From contig JALOBM010000012.1 in the NCBI GenBank assembly GCA_023228285.1, positions 1-47,138 on the forward strand: 47,138 nucleotides of DNA, given 5' to 3'. Below are positions 7,880 to 16,838 of this stretch, piece by piece. The notes under the pieces are model-generated. The model saw nothing but the letters and a program-made list of their open reading frames with translations. It did no database searches and was not told where the DNA came from. Within the stretch, counting starts at the first letter, position 1, and the number at the start of each line of letters is the position of its first letter. This DNA is from Candidatus Cloacimonadota bacterium. GTDB lineage: Bacteria > Cloacimonadota > Cloacimonadia > Cloacimonadales > Cloacimonadaceae. Position numbers and translations under genes: made by a program.

Positions 7880-8788
7880 ATGAAGCAATTATTATTGGTT
7901 ACTCTCGTGCTGATCCTTGTTAGTGGTTGCGTTAGCAACAAAGCACTACGCGAACAGCAAGGCGAAATTGATCATTTGGAAGAAGCACTGGCTCAGAACA
8001 ATGAAGAGCTGGTAGTTCTACGCAAAGAAATTACGCAAAGCAGAAGAAGTGGCGGACAAACTGAAGGCGATTCGGTTATGGACATGAATTATGTGCAGAA
8101 TCAATTCAAGCAAAACGAAAATGACATGAAAGCCATCATCGCTGAAGTGAGAGAAATGGCTATAGCACTGGACGGACTTAGTGAATTGGTCGCCTCTTCG
8201 GATCAAGAAATCGTGAATATGATCCGCGACTTGGAAGCCAGAATGAACGCCATCGTCACTCAAGGCCTCACTCCGGAACAAGCTGCAGCTTTTACCCCCA
8301 ACACTCAAATGATGGAACAGAATGCCCGGGACATCGATGCTCTTGAGTCCGAGCTTGCCTCATTGCGTCAGCAGATGGAAGACCTCTCAAAGATCGGAAT
8401 TCAGACTGCTTCTTCAAACGAGAAACCCGAATATGAAGCTGCCAGAGATGAATATTACAAAGGCAACTTCAAAGAAGCCATCAAAAAGCTGGATGCTTTT
8501 GCCGCCAAATACCCCCGCAGTACCTATGTGGGCAATGCAATCTACTGGAAAGGCGAAAGCTACTATGCACAAGGTGATTTTACCTCAGCTCTGCGCGAAT
8601 TCCGTAAAGTAATCAGCGAACAGCCCAAATCCTGGAAAGTGGCAGATTCTCAGCTCAAAATCGGGATGTGCTACATGAATATGGGTGATCATCAAACTGC
8701 AAGAACGGAATTGAACAAGCTGAAAAGCAACTACCCGGATTACACCGAAATGCATATTGCCGAGAAGCTGCTGAAACAACTACAATAA
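7880..8788 (+). CDS. ybgF: YbgF/CpoB-like TPR lipoprotein
   Basis: A 302-residue lipoprotein with lipobox LVSGC (Cys17), a long coiled coil (about 20-180, heptad-rich), and a C-terminal YbgF-type TPR domain (about 188-302: YEAARDEYYKGNFKEAIKKL, then YPRSTYVGNAIYWKGESYYA and two further repeats). CpoB/YbgF works at the outer membrane, coordinating peptidoglycan synthesis with Tol-Pal or Bam. Here bamD is two genes downstream and no tol or pal gene is in view, so a Bam-linked role is more likely. AAAGGAG 7 nt upstream supports the start. Confidence 0.85.
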   Translation: MKQLLLVTLVLILVSGCVSNKALREQQGEIDHLEEALAQNNEELVVLRKEITQSRRSGGQTEGDSVMDMNYVQNQFKQNENDMKAIIAEVREMAIALDGLSELVASSDQEIVNMIRDLEARMNAIVTQGLTPEQAAAFTPNTQMMEQNARDIDALESELASLRQQMEDLSKIGIQTASSNEKPEYEAARDEYYKGNFKEAIKKLDAFAAKYPRSTYVGNAIYWKGESYYAQGDFTSALREFRKVISEQPKSWKVADSQLKIGMCYMNMGDHQTARTELNKLKSNYPDYTEMHIAEKLLKQLQ

Positions 8789-8794
8789 ATATAA

Positions 8795-9385
8795 GTGATA
8801 CGAACCAGTTTTATCCGGATAATCCTGATAATTGTGCTTTTTTCTGCCTGTGTCTGTATGACATGGGCAGAGAAGCTGCATGAGGATGCGGAACAGATCG
8901 CAATTCATATAGCCGATCAGTTGCACAGCGATCTACCCGTGTTTTTGGATATCCGTTGCGGAGAATGGACTCCTGCCTTGTCTCAAAGCCTAAGGGATAT
9001 CTTACTTCAGCGATCCTTTGACCTCAGAGAAGCAAAGAGCAGAGCCCTGTTTGATCCGGATAACACTAGCATGGAAAACGGAACACTAAATGAATATGGG
9101 ATCAGCTCAGCAATTCTGGTAAGTGTGGAATTGAACCTGAAATGGCAGGTTGTGGAGCGAAAAAGCTTTCTAAGCTACCGCAGTGAGCGTATACCCGTTC
9201 ATAGCTTCATCACAAAACAGATTCAATTGCCCGAGTACCGCTTGCTAAACATCGATCATTACGACTTTGTTCAACAGGACAGCAAGGATGGCAGCATTTC
9301 ATCCCCGCGTTTGAAGTGGTTTGAACCCATTATCGTAAGCACTGCGGTGGCATCGATCATTTTTTTACTTTGGACTATCGAATAA
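8795..9385 (+). CDS. unrecognised exported protein with C-terminal membrane anchor
   Basis: 196 residues starting at GTG, 6 nt after the ybgF-like stop and without a clear ribosome binding site, so translation may be coupled. The N-terminus (about 1-25) is a signal peptide or membrane segment with a Cys-containing end (FSACVCMTWA); the C-terminus has a second hydrophobic helix (WFEPIIVSTAVASIIFLLW) ending four or five residues later. The middle (about 30-165) is soluble and mixed alpha/beta. No family was recognised. Position between a YbgF-like lipoprotein and BamD suggests an envelope-assembly accessory protein; this is inference from context only. Confidence 0.7.
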   Translation: MIRTSFIRIILIIVLFSACVCMTWAEKLHEDAEQIAIHIADQLHSDLPVFLDIRCGEWTPALSQSLRDILLQRSFDLREAKSRALFDPDNTSMENGTLNEYGISSAILVSVELNLKWQVVERKSFLSYRSERIPVHSFITKQIQLPEYRLLNIDHYDFVQQDSKDGSISSPRLKWFEPIIVSTAVASIIFLLWTIE

Positions 9386-9395
9386 AGGACCTTTC

Positions 9396-10118
9396 ATGAG
9401 AAGATACTTAAGTGTGTTTCTGCTTATTCTGCTTGCATTGGGAGCTTGTAGCAGAAATAAACCCGATCTGAGCACAGACGATAAGCTGGCTCTGGCAGAC
9501 CAATACTACGCCAGAGGCAAATACAGCAAAGCCGCAACCATCTACGACGACATCTCTTTTGAACGTAAATCCGCGGCTACGGCATACGCAACCCTTAGGC
9601 TGGCCGATAGTTACTATGCCATGAACAAGTTTACCGACGCCAGATTGAAGTATCAGCAGTTCATCGATGGATTCCCGGATCACACCAATGTAGCGGATGC
9701 CTATTACAGAGTAGGAGTATGTTTCTACGAAGATTCCTTGAAACCTGCTTATGATCAGGAAGGAACCCTATCCGCAATGGATGCTTTCCGCAATTTCATG
9801 GAGCGCTTTCCGAATGATAGCCGCTATGAAGACGCCCTCAATTATCTCCGCCGGGCCCAGTATAAATTGATCGAGAAGAAGTATCAAAATGGCTATATAT
9901 ATTACAAAATGAAGGACTACAGCGCTGCTCTGATGTATTTTGAGGAAGTAATAGAGCTGGGCAATACCGATAGTCTCGACCGGAAATCCCTGTATTATTC
10001 TGCTCTGTTGCGGCTTCATCAAGGTAACAACGATGCGGCTCTGGCTTCATATAACAAACTTAAAACCAAGTATCCTGGCTCTGCAGAAGCTCGCAAGCTG
10101 GATAGGAAGTTTAACTGA
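9396..10118 (+). CDS. bamD: outer-membrane assembly lipoprotein BamD
   Basis: 240 residues with lipobox ALGAC (Cys18) and successive TPRs in the BamD/ComL arrangement (ADQYYARGKYSKAATIYDDI, LADSYYAMNKFTDARLKYQQ, DAYYRVGVCFYEDSLKPAYD with the family DQ element, and two C-terminal repeats). BamD binds BamA and couples substrate recognition to beta-barrel insertion; bamA lies at 35169-37421 in this window. The length matches the family. The ribosome binding site is AAAGGA about 6 nt upstream. The unknown exported protein ends 10 nt before it and nadD follows 3 nt after. Confidence 0.9.
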   Translation: MRRYLSVFLLILLALGACSRNKPDLSTDDKLALADQYYARGKYSKAATIYDDISFERKSAATAYATLRLADSYYAMNKFTDARLKYQQFIDGFPDHTNVADAYYRVGVCFYEDSLKPAYDQEGTLSAMDAFRNFMERFPNDSRYEDALNYLRRAQYKLIEKKYQNGYIYYKMKDYSAALMYFEEVIELGNTDSLDRKSLYYSALLRLHQGNNDAALASYNKLKTKYPGSAEARKLDRKFN

Positions 10119-10121
10119 AAT

Positions 10122-10751
10122 ATGCCGGACAGAGATCAACTGAAGGGTGCCTACGCTATTTTGGGCGGGAGCTTTGATCCCATTCATAATGGGCATTTGT
10201 ACCTTGCAAAAGAGGTGCTGAGCCTGAGCCCGGTACACAAGATCATTCTGGTGCCCAGTTTCAGACACAACTTCAAGGGCAATAACATCATTCTGGATTA
10301 CGATAACAGACTCCAACTCGCTCAAGAAGCTGTAGATCACTTCACTCCGCTGAATTTTGCCATTCATCCCGCAGAAGACTTCCGCACACCCATTGAAGTA
10401 TGGGACGCTGAGCGCGGTGAAAGCGGTTACACCAGCGACTTGGTGAAGAAACTCCTCTCATTGTACCCAGACCAGTCATTTGCCTTCATCATTGGTGCCG
10501 ACAATTTGATACAACTCCCAGAATGGCATGACTTTGAGTGGTTGAAGCAAAACTTGCATTTTATCATCCTGCCCCGTCCTGAAAGCACCATGCCCTGCGA
10601 TGTATTGTCGCAGATCAAACATACTATTCTGGATATGCGTCTGTGCCCCATATCGTCCTCCGAAATCCGGGCCAGGATTGCACATGGAGACAGCATTCAC
10701 GATCTTGTCCCCTCTCAGCTGGAAGAGAAAATCCTCAAGCTATATAGTTGA
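10122..10751 (+). CDS. nadD: nicotinate-nucleotide adenylyltransferase
   Basis: A 209-residue nucleotidyltransferase with the GGSFDPIHNGH motif (15-25), the ISSSEIRARI element near the C-terminus that contacts the ATP triphosphate, and a family-typical length. It adenylates nicotinate mononucleotide to deamido-NAD in NAD biosynthesis in the cytoplasm. It begins 3 nt after bamD, and its TGA overlaps the ATG of the next gene by one base, so it is part of the envelope operon at least transcriptionally. Confidence 0.94.
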   Translation: MPDRDQLKGAYAILGGSFDPIHNGHLYLAKEVLSLSPVHKIILVPSFRHNFKGNNIILDYDNRLQLAQEAVDHFTPLNFAIHPAEDFRTPIEVWDAERGESGYTSDLVKKLLSLYPDQSFAFIIGADNLIQLPEWHDFEWLKQNLHFIILPRPESTMPCDVLSQIKHTILDMRLCPISSSEIRARIAHGDSIHDLVPSQLEEKILKLYS

Positions 10752-11422
10752 TGGAAAAGTCTAAAGAACGGTTTCTGGATCGCATCCCTCTCAGCGCTCC
10801 GCAAAGCAGGCCGGAAGAGGTGGCAAATGCAATCACTCATGGCATTGGAGTGGGACTTGCGATAGCCGCTCTGGTAGTATTGGTTGTGTTTGCCGCTCGC
10901 ATCAACGATACATGGAAAGTGGTATCTTTCAGCATCTACGGCACCACAATGATTATTCTGTTTCTGTCCTCCACTCTCTACCATTCTTTTCCACAACCCT
11001 ATGTAAAACGTTTCTTTCGCATCCTGGATCACTCTTCTATCTTTCTGTTGATAGCCGGGACCTACACTCCCGTAACGATCGGCACCATGCGCGGAGGCTG
11101 GGGTTGGGCTCTGTTTGGCGTGATCTGGGGTCTCACTCTTTTGGGCATAGTCCTGAAGATATTTGCCATGAAAAAGCTGAAGTTGGTTTCGCTCGTGGTG
11201 TATCTTCTGATGGGCTGGATCATCGTGATAGCCATCAAGCCGCTCATGGAAAGTGTTCCCCCGATGTTCCTCACCTGGATGCTCTTGGGAGGCTTTGCAT
11301 ATACCTTTGGAGTGATATTTTACGTTGCCAAAAAGATGCCATATCATCACGCTGTATGGCATCTCTTTGTACTTGCCGGAAGTGTATGCCATTTCTTTGG
11401 CATGCTCACACTCATCCGCTAA
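10751..11422 (+). CDS. hemolysin III / PAQR-type seven-helix membrane protein
   Basis: 223 residues of the YqfA/HlyIII branch of the PAQR family. Seven membrane helices are visible. Family-conserved elements are NAITHGIGVG before helix 1, SSTLYHSF in helix 2, ILDHSSIFLLIAGTYTP in helix 3, and a C-terminal VWHLFVLAGSVCHF. The Ser, His and Asp positions form the putative zinc site shared with alkaline ceramidases. The biochemical role in bacteria is not established, and the hemolysin name is historical. The ATG at 10751 overlaps the nadD stop. Last gene of the operon; no classical terminator is seen after it, only a repeat copy. Confidence 0.88.
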   Translation: MEKSKERFLDRIPLSAPQSRPEEVANAITHGIGVGLAIAALVVLVVFAARINDTWKVVSFSIYGTTMIILFLSSTLYHSFPQPYVKRFFRILDHSSIFLLIAGTYTPVTIGTMRGGWGWALFGVIWGLTLLGIVLKIFAMKKLKLVSLVVYLLMGWIIVIAIKPLMESVPPMFLTWMLLGGFAYTFGVIFYVAKKMPYHHAVWHLFVLAGSVCHFFGMLTLIR

Positions 11423-11444
11423 ATCATGTAACTCTCCCCAGATG

Positions 11445-11520
11445 TCCAAGCTGTGCCGATGCAGATATAAAGGCGTTATAAAGCAGTGACCACTCGATGA
11501 TAACGGGATGATATCAGCTT
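11445..11520 (-). repeat. 76-bp dispersed intergenic repeat, copy C (inverted)
   Basis: The reverse complement aligns gap-free over 76 bases to copy A (62 identical). The conserved parts are GATATCATC, GTTATCATCGAGTG and CTTTATATCTGC. The dyad core is weaker than in the other copies on one arm. It sits between the convergent hlyIII and methyltransferase genes, right at one edge of the AT-rich restriction-modification block. Confidence 0.75.
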
Positions 11521-11595
11521 GAACAATCGTTGAACCACAGATAATGCACTGGCTTACCAGCCATCATGATAGCCTAATCAGAGATTGATAAATGG

Positions 11596-12495
11596 CTAGA
11601 GAATTGGAATCTCCAGCTGATCTATATGTGTCTTTATTCTTCTTTCACATAGTGATACATATTCTGTGTTAATCTCGTATCCTATGTATATTCGTTTTGT
11701 TTGGATAGCTGCAATGGCAGTTGTACCGCTACCCATAAATGGATCCAAGACTATATCACCCTTAAATGAATATAGGTTTATCAATCTATATGGTAACTCT
11801 ATTGGGAAAGGAGCGGGGTGTCCGATACGTTTTGCAGATTCAGCATTCATAGTCCAAAGAGACTTTGTCCAAGTCATGAAATCTTCTTTAGTAATGGTGT
11901 TTTCTTTGTCTTTCTTCTTACGAGAGTAATCGCCTTTAGAAAATATCAATATGTATTCATGAACGTCACGCAAGGTAGGATTTGCAGCACTTTTCCAGCT
12001 TCCCCATGCTGTTGATGTACTTGCACTGGCTGCTTTGTTCCAAATTATCTCTCCACGCATATTAAAGCCAATCTCAATCATCATGGTTGATATATAGTCG
12101 GAGAGAGGAATATAAGGTTTTCGTCCTAAATTGGCAACGTTTATGCAAGCTCTACCACCATTTACCAGCACACGATACGTTTCAATTAATGCATTCTTGA
12201 GTAGCACCAGGTATTCTTGGAGCGATAGATCATCATCATATTCCTTACTAACATTATAAGGGGGAGATGTTATCATCAAATGCACTGAATTGTCAGGCAA
12301 TTCTTTCATGTTTTCTGCTGATCCGAGAATAATGTGATTCAAATATTCACTAGGAATCTGATTTTCACTATAATCACGTAGTTTCACATTATCCATTTCT
12401 GAATATAGCCTAGAATTGTAGAATTTGGAGGAATCATGGTTGAATCTACCACTGGTTCCAAATGAACTAGTTGATGTTCCAGCTTCCTTCTTCAT
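11596..12495 (-). CDS. DNA methyltransferase of a type II restriction-modification system
   Basis: A 299-residue S-adenosylmethionine-dependent amino-methyltransferase. Catalytic motif IV is SPPY (77-80), and the AdoMet-binding motif I, DPFMGSGTT (251-259), lies C-terminal to it, which is the beta-class order. The TSPPY form is commonest in N4-cytosine methylases but also occurs in N6-adenine enzymes, so the modified base is not certain. The start overlaps the stop of the adjoining putative endonuclease by 4 nt (ATGA). The gene is markedly AT-rich compared with its flanks, suggesting horizontal acquisition. The recognition sequence cannot be read from the protein. Confidence 0.9.
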   Translation of the reverse strand: MKKEAGTSTSSFGTSGRFNHDSSKFYNSRLYSEMDNVKLRDYSENQIPSEYLNHIILGSAENMKELPDNSVHLMITSPPYNVSKEYDDDLSLQEYLVLLKNALIETYRVLVNGGRACINVANLGRKPYIPLSDYISTMMIEIGFNMRGEIIWNKAASASTSTAWGSWKSAANPTLRDVHEYILIFSKGDYSRKKKDKENTITKEDFMTWTKSLWTMNAESAKRIGHPAPFPIELPYRLINLYSFKGDIVLDPFMGSGTTAIAAIQTKRIYIGYEINTEYVSLCERRIKTHIDQLEIPIL

Positions 12496-13367
12496 TGGTT
12501 TATCTCGCGTAGTAGTTGCAGGAACTTGTTTGCTCTTAATTCGTTGGTAGCTTCAAGACTAGCTTTACGAATAATCTCCCCAATTTTTGGGATGGGTAGC
12601 ATTGATGAAAAGTATATCAGATTATCGTTTATGAGCTTCTTGCATAGCTCATTTAGCTCACTAATCCTGTTAATTGTACAAAATCCCCCCTTAGGTGATT
12701 TTTGGTTGTAATGATCTTTACAAGGATTTGGGTATAATGACCAAAAACCTTGAACCACTCCAGACTCTTTTAGTAAATCCACCTTAGGTAGATAATGATT
12801 AGTTATTGGACTATTTCCAAGGACTATGATGGGGATTTTGTTTCCTGCTTTACTTGAAACCCGTATATTGAGTGATTTACCAATAGCTTTGAGCATTGAA
12901 TCCGACCGGAGTAACGATGGATTTCCTGTGTGTGACTTATAATCACCAATTAATTCAATCCCATGTGCTGATGAATACATATAATTGTTTACTATACTCA
13001 TCTTGACTTCGAATATAAGTCTGATGCCATTAGCTGTTTGATTCTTGCTATCTGTAGTACAGAACGCCAAATCAGCTGGTGAATTGGTCGATAGAGCTAA
13101 TTCATCACATACAACTTCATTAACAGCGTATAACCCTAACTTTTTAGCTATTGGCGAGAGTAAGTCATTACACCATTTTTCTGTATAATGACCTATGGAA
13201 GAATTACGACCTTGCAAGGTTTGCCCCTGGGATTTCACTCCTTTAGGTATGTATGCATAGAAATTATTGTCATATTCATAAAACAATTGTTTTTTTGTAA
13301 GGGACAGCTCCATTGATTTTCGGAAGTACTTCTTCTCTACGTCGATGCTCCAAAGGTGATTTGGCAT
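12492..13367 (-). CDS. putative type II restriction endonuclease
   Basis: A 291-residue protein overlapping the methyltransferase gene by 4 nt, the classic arrangement of a restriction-modification pair. A PD-(D/E)XK-like nuclease core is suggested by Pro97-Ala-Asp99 followed by the strand RLIFEVK with Glu120 and Lys122; Glu63 in YTEKW could be the extra helical acidic residue. No family was recognised from memory, as is usual for restriction enzymes. The start at 13367 is preferred over an upstream in-frame codon because AAAGGAG lies about 9 nt before it. Base composition is strongly AT-rich: for example 19 G+C in the 60 bases from 12601. Confidence 0.72.
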   Translation of the reverse strand: MPNHLWSIDVEKKYFRKSMELSLTKKQLFYEYDNNFYAYIPKGVKSQGQTLQGRNSSIGHYTEKWCNDLLSPIAKKLGLYAVNEVVCDELALSTNSPADLAFCTTDSKNQTANGIRLIFEVKMSIVNNYMYSSAHGIELIGDYKSHTGNPSLLRSDSMLKAIGKSLNIRVSSKAGNKIPIIVLGNSPITNHYLPKVDLLKESGVVQGFWSLYPNPCKDHYNQKSPKGGFCTINRISELNELCKKLINDNLIYFSSMLPIPKIGEIIRKASLEATNELRANKFLQLLREINQ

Positions 13368-13623
13368 ATTGTTCTTCTCCTTTATCGTTAGAAACACATA
13401 CCATGTTAGCCTGGTTTGTGTCAAGCAAAAGTAGTCTTTATCAATTATTTGTCACAGGGAACTATCGCGATCGATTAGAAGAACCATTGATATCAAGCAA
13501 TGAACATACAATGTAGTCCTTTTCCAATGTTTGTAGTTGTCGAATTTTGATAAATGTAAGGTCAAATGTATTGCATTCTAAGGATAAAGTGCAGGGAATT
13601 AAGAGGTAAGAATCCTGTATGAA
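13368..13623. other. AT-rich intergenic region beyond the restriction-modification pair
   Basis: About 250 bases between the nuclease start and the helicase stop. It contains no credible coding frame, no recognised repeat and no clear terminator. Composition is as AT-rich as the restriction-modification genes, so it is probably part of the same acquired block and would hold the nuclease-methylase promoter (minus strand). Confidence 0.5.
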
Positions 13624-15792
13624 CTATTTGCTTGATTCTGTCTGTAAATAGCTGCCTACTATCTTGACTAGTTTCCCGTTTTTGAAAGACACCGTAACCA
13701 CTGCATCCGTGCCCATACCATCAACAGATAATACGACGCCCTGTTTATACTCTTTGTGCCATACACGTTGCCCGATCTTGAAGTGTTTCTGACTTTCCCT
13801 AATCTTGTTCTTCGGTTTGCGATATGAGCTTTGCACCGGAGCCGCTATGTGCCCCGGAAAGTCCAATACATCCTCAAGATTGTCCAGAAACATGCTGGGT
13901 TGCGTAAAACTATAGGTGTCGTACAACCTGCGAGCTTCCGCCAGGCTAAGGATCAATTCCCGTTTTGCGCGAGTGATACCCACATAAAAGAGCCGCCGTT
14001 CCTCCTCGATCTCCTCTATGGTATCCATGCTCATCCGGTGAGGTAGAAGCTCATCCTCCAATCCAGCAAGATATACTACCTCAAACTCCAGTCCTTTGGC
14101 GTTGTGCAGAGTCATCAGCCTCACGCTGTCAAGTTCCTCGGATACTTTGTCCAGATCAGTCTGCAGGGCTACATAGGGCAAATAATCCTCCAGGACTGCC
14201 GCTCTGTCGTTGTCCCTGCTAAAACGCTCGGCAAATTCGTTGACCGAAGCCACAAATTCGATCAGGTTTTCCGCCCGGGCAATGTCCTTGGGATCGCTGC
14301 TTTTGCGGTATAAACTCACCAGACCCAGTTCTTCCACGATCTCTTTTACCAGATCAACCACAGGAAGCTTAAGGGACATCTGCCGCCATTGCTCGATGAT
14401 AGTGCAAAACTCCGCTACCCTCTTGTGAGCTCCGGCATTCATTTCTGTGATGGCACTTTGGTTTTGAATAGCACTAAACAAGCTGATCCGGGTCTTGGCG
14501 GCAAATCCCAGCAAGCGGTTCACAGTGGTCTGTCCGATACCGCGAGGGGGTTCGTTGATTATTCGTAACAGGCTTTCGTTATCTGCGGGATTGCCAAGGC
14601 AATTCAAGTATGCCAGGAGGTCTTTGATCTCTTTACGCTGGTAAAAGTTCAGGCTTCCCACGATACTGTAGGGGATCTTTCTCTGCATCAGAGCATTTTC
14701 AAAGAGGCGGGACTGCGCATTTGTCCTGTATAGAATGGCAATATTCCGTAGGCTTTTGCCATCATTCCACTGCCTGGAGATGTTCTGAGCAATCTGTTCG
14801 GCTTCCACATTGGCATCGGGATACACGTTCAAGACCGGTTTCAAGCCTTCGCCTAAATCGCTATATAGTTCTTTGGGATGTCGCTGTTTGTTCTGCTTGA
14901 TTACCTTGTTTGCCAAATCCAGGATCGCGGTTGTGCTGCGGTAATTCTGCTCCAGACGGATAGTGCGAACTTCGTGATAGTCCCTTTCAAATTCCAGTAT
15001 ATTACGCAGAGTTGCCCCGCGAAAGCTGTATATGGCCTGATCGTCGTCCCCCACCACGCATACTCTCTGATGCTCCAAGGCCAATTGATGGATAATCTCA
15101 AACTGAGCTTGGTTTGTATCCTGATATTCATCGATCATAACATATTGAAAGATATCCTGGTACTTGTGTCGTACAGCGCTGTTATTGCGTAGCAGGCGTG
15201 CAGTGTAGAGCAGAATGTCGTCGAAATCCATAGCTTGATTCATCAGAAGAGCTTGCTGATAATGCTGGTAGATATGTAGAAAGCCTCCGAGGAAAGGATT
15301 GTGCTTCGTTTCGGAGACGTCGATATCTTCGGGCAACATCAGTCGGTTTTTGTAGCGTCCGATCCTGGCCAGTACTTTGTTGAATGGATACTTTTGCAGA
15401 TCGTAGCCATGTTCTTTATAGATCTTTTTTAGTACCGATTTCTGCTCATCGTCTGCATAAATGCTAAAATTTGCATTATAGGGCAAAGAAGCGGATTCAT
15501 AGCGCAGAATCCTAAGGCAGATGGAGTGGAAAGTGCCCACCCAAAGCGAGTGCATAGGAATGCTAAGTAGGCTCTCCAAACGATCCTGCAATTCGCGTGC
15601 AGCTTTATTTGTAAATGTAACGATCAATAGCTTCCAGGGCGCTACTTTCCGCTCGTGAATCAGATAGGCGGCACGATAAATGATGCAGCGTGTCTTTCCG
15701 CTACCGGCACCTGCCAGTACCAGAATGGGATGATCTACATCCTCAACTACTTCGCGTTGAGCTTCGTTCAGATCTTGATGGTAATCTATCAT
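13624..15792 (-). CDS. pcrA: UvrD/PcrA-type superfamily 1 DNA helicase
   Basis: 722 residues, the normal PcrA/UvrD size. Motifs in order: Q-motif region LNEAQREVV, Walker A AGAGSGKT (28-35), Ia TFTNKAARE, Walker B VMIDEYQDTNQAQ, III GDDDQAIYSFRGA, IV LEQNYRST, V LMTLHNAKGLEF, VI YVGITRAKREL. The C-terminal Tudor-like segment (QRVWHKEYKQGVVLSV) is the part of PcrA that touches RNA polymerase. It unwinds DNA 3'-5' in nucleotide excision repair and replication-conflict clearing. The ATG at 15792 overlaps the upstream stop by one base (TGATG). Last gene of the 20124-13624 operon. Confidence 0.94.
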   Translation of the reverse strand: MIDYHQDLNEAQREVVEDVDHPILVLAGAGSGKTRCIIYRAAYLIHERKVAPWKLLIVTFTNKAARELQDRLESLLSIPMHSLWVGTFHSICLRILRYESASLPYNANFSIYADDEQKSVLKKIYKEHGYDLQKYPFNKVLARIGRYKNRLMLPEDIDVSETKHNPFLGGFLHIYQHYQQALLMNQAMDFDDILLYTARLLRNNSAVRHKYQDIFQYVMIDEYQDTNQAQFEIIHQLALEHQRVCVVGDDDQAIYSFRGATLRNILEFERDYHEVRTIRLEQNYRSTTAILDLANKVIKQNKQRHPKELYSDLGEGLKPVLNVYPDANVEAEQIAQNISRQWNDGKSLRNIAILYRTNAQSRLFENALMQRKIPYSIVGSLNFYQRKEIKDLLAYLNCLGNPADNESLLRIINEPPRGIGQTTVNRLLGFAAKTRISLFSAIQNQSAITEMNAGAHKRVAEFCTIIEQWRQMSLKLPVVDLVKEIVEELGLVSLYRKSSDPKDIARAENLIEFVASVNEFAERFSRDNDRAAVLEDYLPYVALQTDLDKVSEELDSVRLMTLHNAKGLEFEVVYLAGLEDELLPHRMSMDTIEEIEEERRLFYVGITRAKRELILSLAEARRLYDTYSFTQPSMFLDNLEDVLDFPGHIAAPVQSSYRKPKNKIRESQKHFKIGQRVWHKEYKQGVVLSVDGMGTDAVVTVSFKNGKLVKIVGSYLQTESSK

Positions 15793-16229
15793 CAAGTTCT
15801 TACTATTATTGGCTTGGGTTCGCTAAGGCGGCCTTCAAGCCTTCCCGCTGGATAGTCTTTGTAGGCGGAGACTCTATACCAGTACTCGCCTGGAGTAACA
15901 CTGGAATCGTTTTCGCTGCTGTGGATATATTGCTGATGATCTGCACTTGCCACATGCATCACAGTATCGATAACTGCGTAAGCATTGCTATGCCCCTTGC
16001 TGCGGTAAACAAAGTATCCATCAGTGTTTGAGCTGCTATTGCTGTTCCATGATACTCGAACAATTCTTGGAGCAGATCCGGTACCCTCTGAACTTAACTG
16101 GACTCCCGTCACATAAGCAGGCTCAATCACGGAACTGGAATGAGGATCCAGGGGATTGTCGCGCTTGATGCCGCAGCCGGCAACAAAGAGCAGGATTGCA
16201 AGAGTAATAAACAGATGTATGTGTTTCAT
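15792..16229 (-). CDS. small lipoprotein with fibronectin-type-III-like domain
   Basis: 145 residues. A lipoprotein signal peptide ends in FVAGC (Cys19), followed by RDNPLDPHS, a linker often seen after the lipid anchor in such proteins. Residues of about 40-145 have the FN3 beta-sandwich look: RIVRVSWNSN, TDGYFVYRSKG, and the late strand GEYWYRVSAYKD followed by EGRLSEP. It probably sits on the outer or inner membrane facing the periplasm, as a binding module. GAGG precedes the start. It is embedded in an envelope-protein run and overlaps the helicase start. Confidence 0.75.
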   Translation of the reverse strand: MKHIHLFITLAILLFVAGCGIKRDNPLDPHSSSVIEPAYVTGVQLSSEGTGSAPRIVRVSWNSNSSSNTDGYFVYRSKGHSNAYAVIDTVMHVASADHQQYIHSSENDSSVTPGEYWYRVSAYKDYPAGRLEGRLSEPKPIIVRT

Positions 16230-16232
16230 AAG

Positions 16233-16829
16233 CTAAAACCTCAATTCCAAACCAGTTGGACTCAGTTTCAACGGAGAACTGTCCCTATTCATGATGTCCT
16301 GCCACAAGTTCTCGTTATACTCGTTTGTACTCATTACAACATCGTACATATTGTACAACCAGATCACTCCTGCCAAACCCACCATCAGCAGGGAATAGTG
16401 ATAGGGAATTTCGGCTTTGCTCCAGTAATCATTGATCTCGTCAACCTGAGTTGCGTTTTGATAGCGATCATAATTTGTGCTGGCCTGATTGTAGAAATAG
16501 AGGGCACTGATCACTGAAATCAATTCGGCGCTAAGTATTACTGTGGCTTTACTATTGTGTTTTGTAGCAAACTGACCCCACCCGGGGATCACTGCGCTTT
16601 TTAACACATTGCCGCCAAAGGGCACTGCCTCCAATTCGTAGAGTTGCAATTTATTCTGTCTGTAGGTTAGATCTTTGCGATACTCTGCTCTATCCAGGTA
16701 GTCCTTCCAACCGTATTTCGTACTGTCTGCAAAGGCTTGTAAATCGAAGCTTTGAGCATTGCACAGCGTGATCCCAAACAGCAATACTATCAGGATTATG
16801 TATTTCAAATTAATTCTCATATCTTTCAT
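16233..16829 (-). CDS. DUF5683-like membrane protein
   Basis: 198 residues with an N-terminal signal sequence (about 7-25, ending NAQ) and a central LKSAVIPGWGQFATKHNSKA segment characteristic of the DUF5683 family. Two hydrophobic helices follow (VILSAELISVISALYFY and YSLLMVGLAGVIWLYNMYDVV). The function of the family is unknown; members are widespread in FCB-group bacteria. The ATG at 16829 is used, but a second ATG three codons later is equally possible. It lies 3 nt from the lipoprotein gene and 9 nt from the TPR gene. Confidence 0.7.
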   Translation of the reverse strand: MKDMRINLKYIILIVLLFGITLCNAQSFDLQAFADSTKYGWKDYLDRAEYRKDLTYRQNKLQLYELEAVPFGGNVLKSAVIPGWGQFATKHNSKATVILSAELISVISALYFYNQASTNYDRYQNATQVDEINDYWSKAEIPYHYSLLMVGLAGVIWLYNMYDVVMSTNEYNENLWQDIMNRDSSPLKLSPTGLELRF

Positions 16830-16838
16830 TTTACCCGC

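Noticed and set aside
10715..11449. 244-codon minus-strand frame opposite the hemolysin III gene
   Set aside because: It is low-complexity and rich in His, Gln and Tyr, as expected for antisense of a membrane protein; hlyIII motifs are unmistakable.
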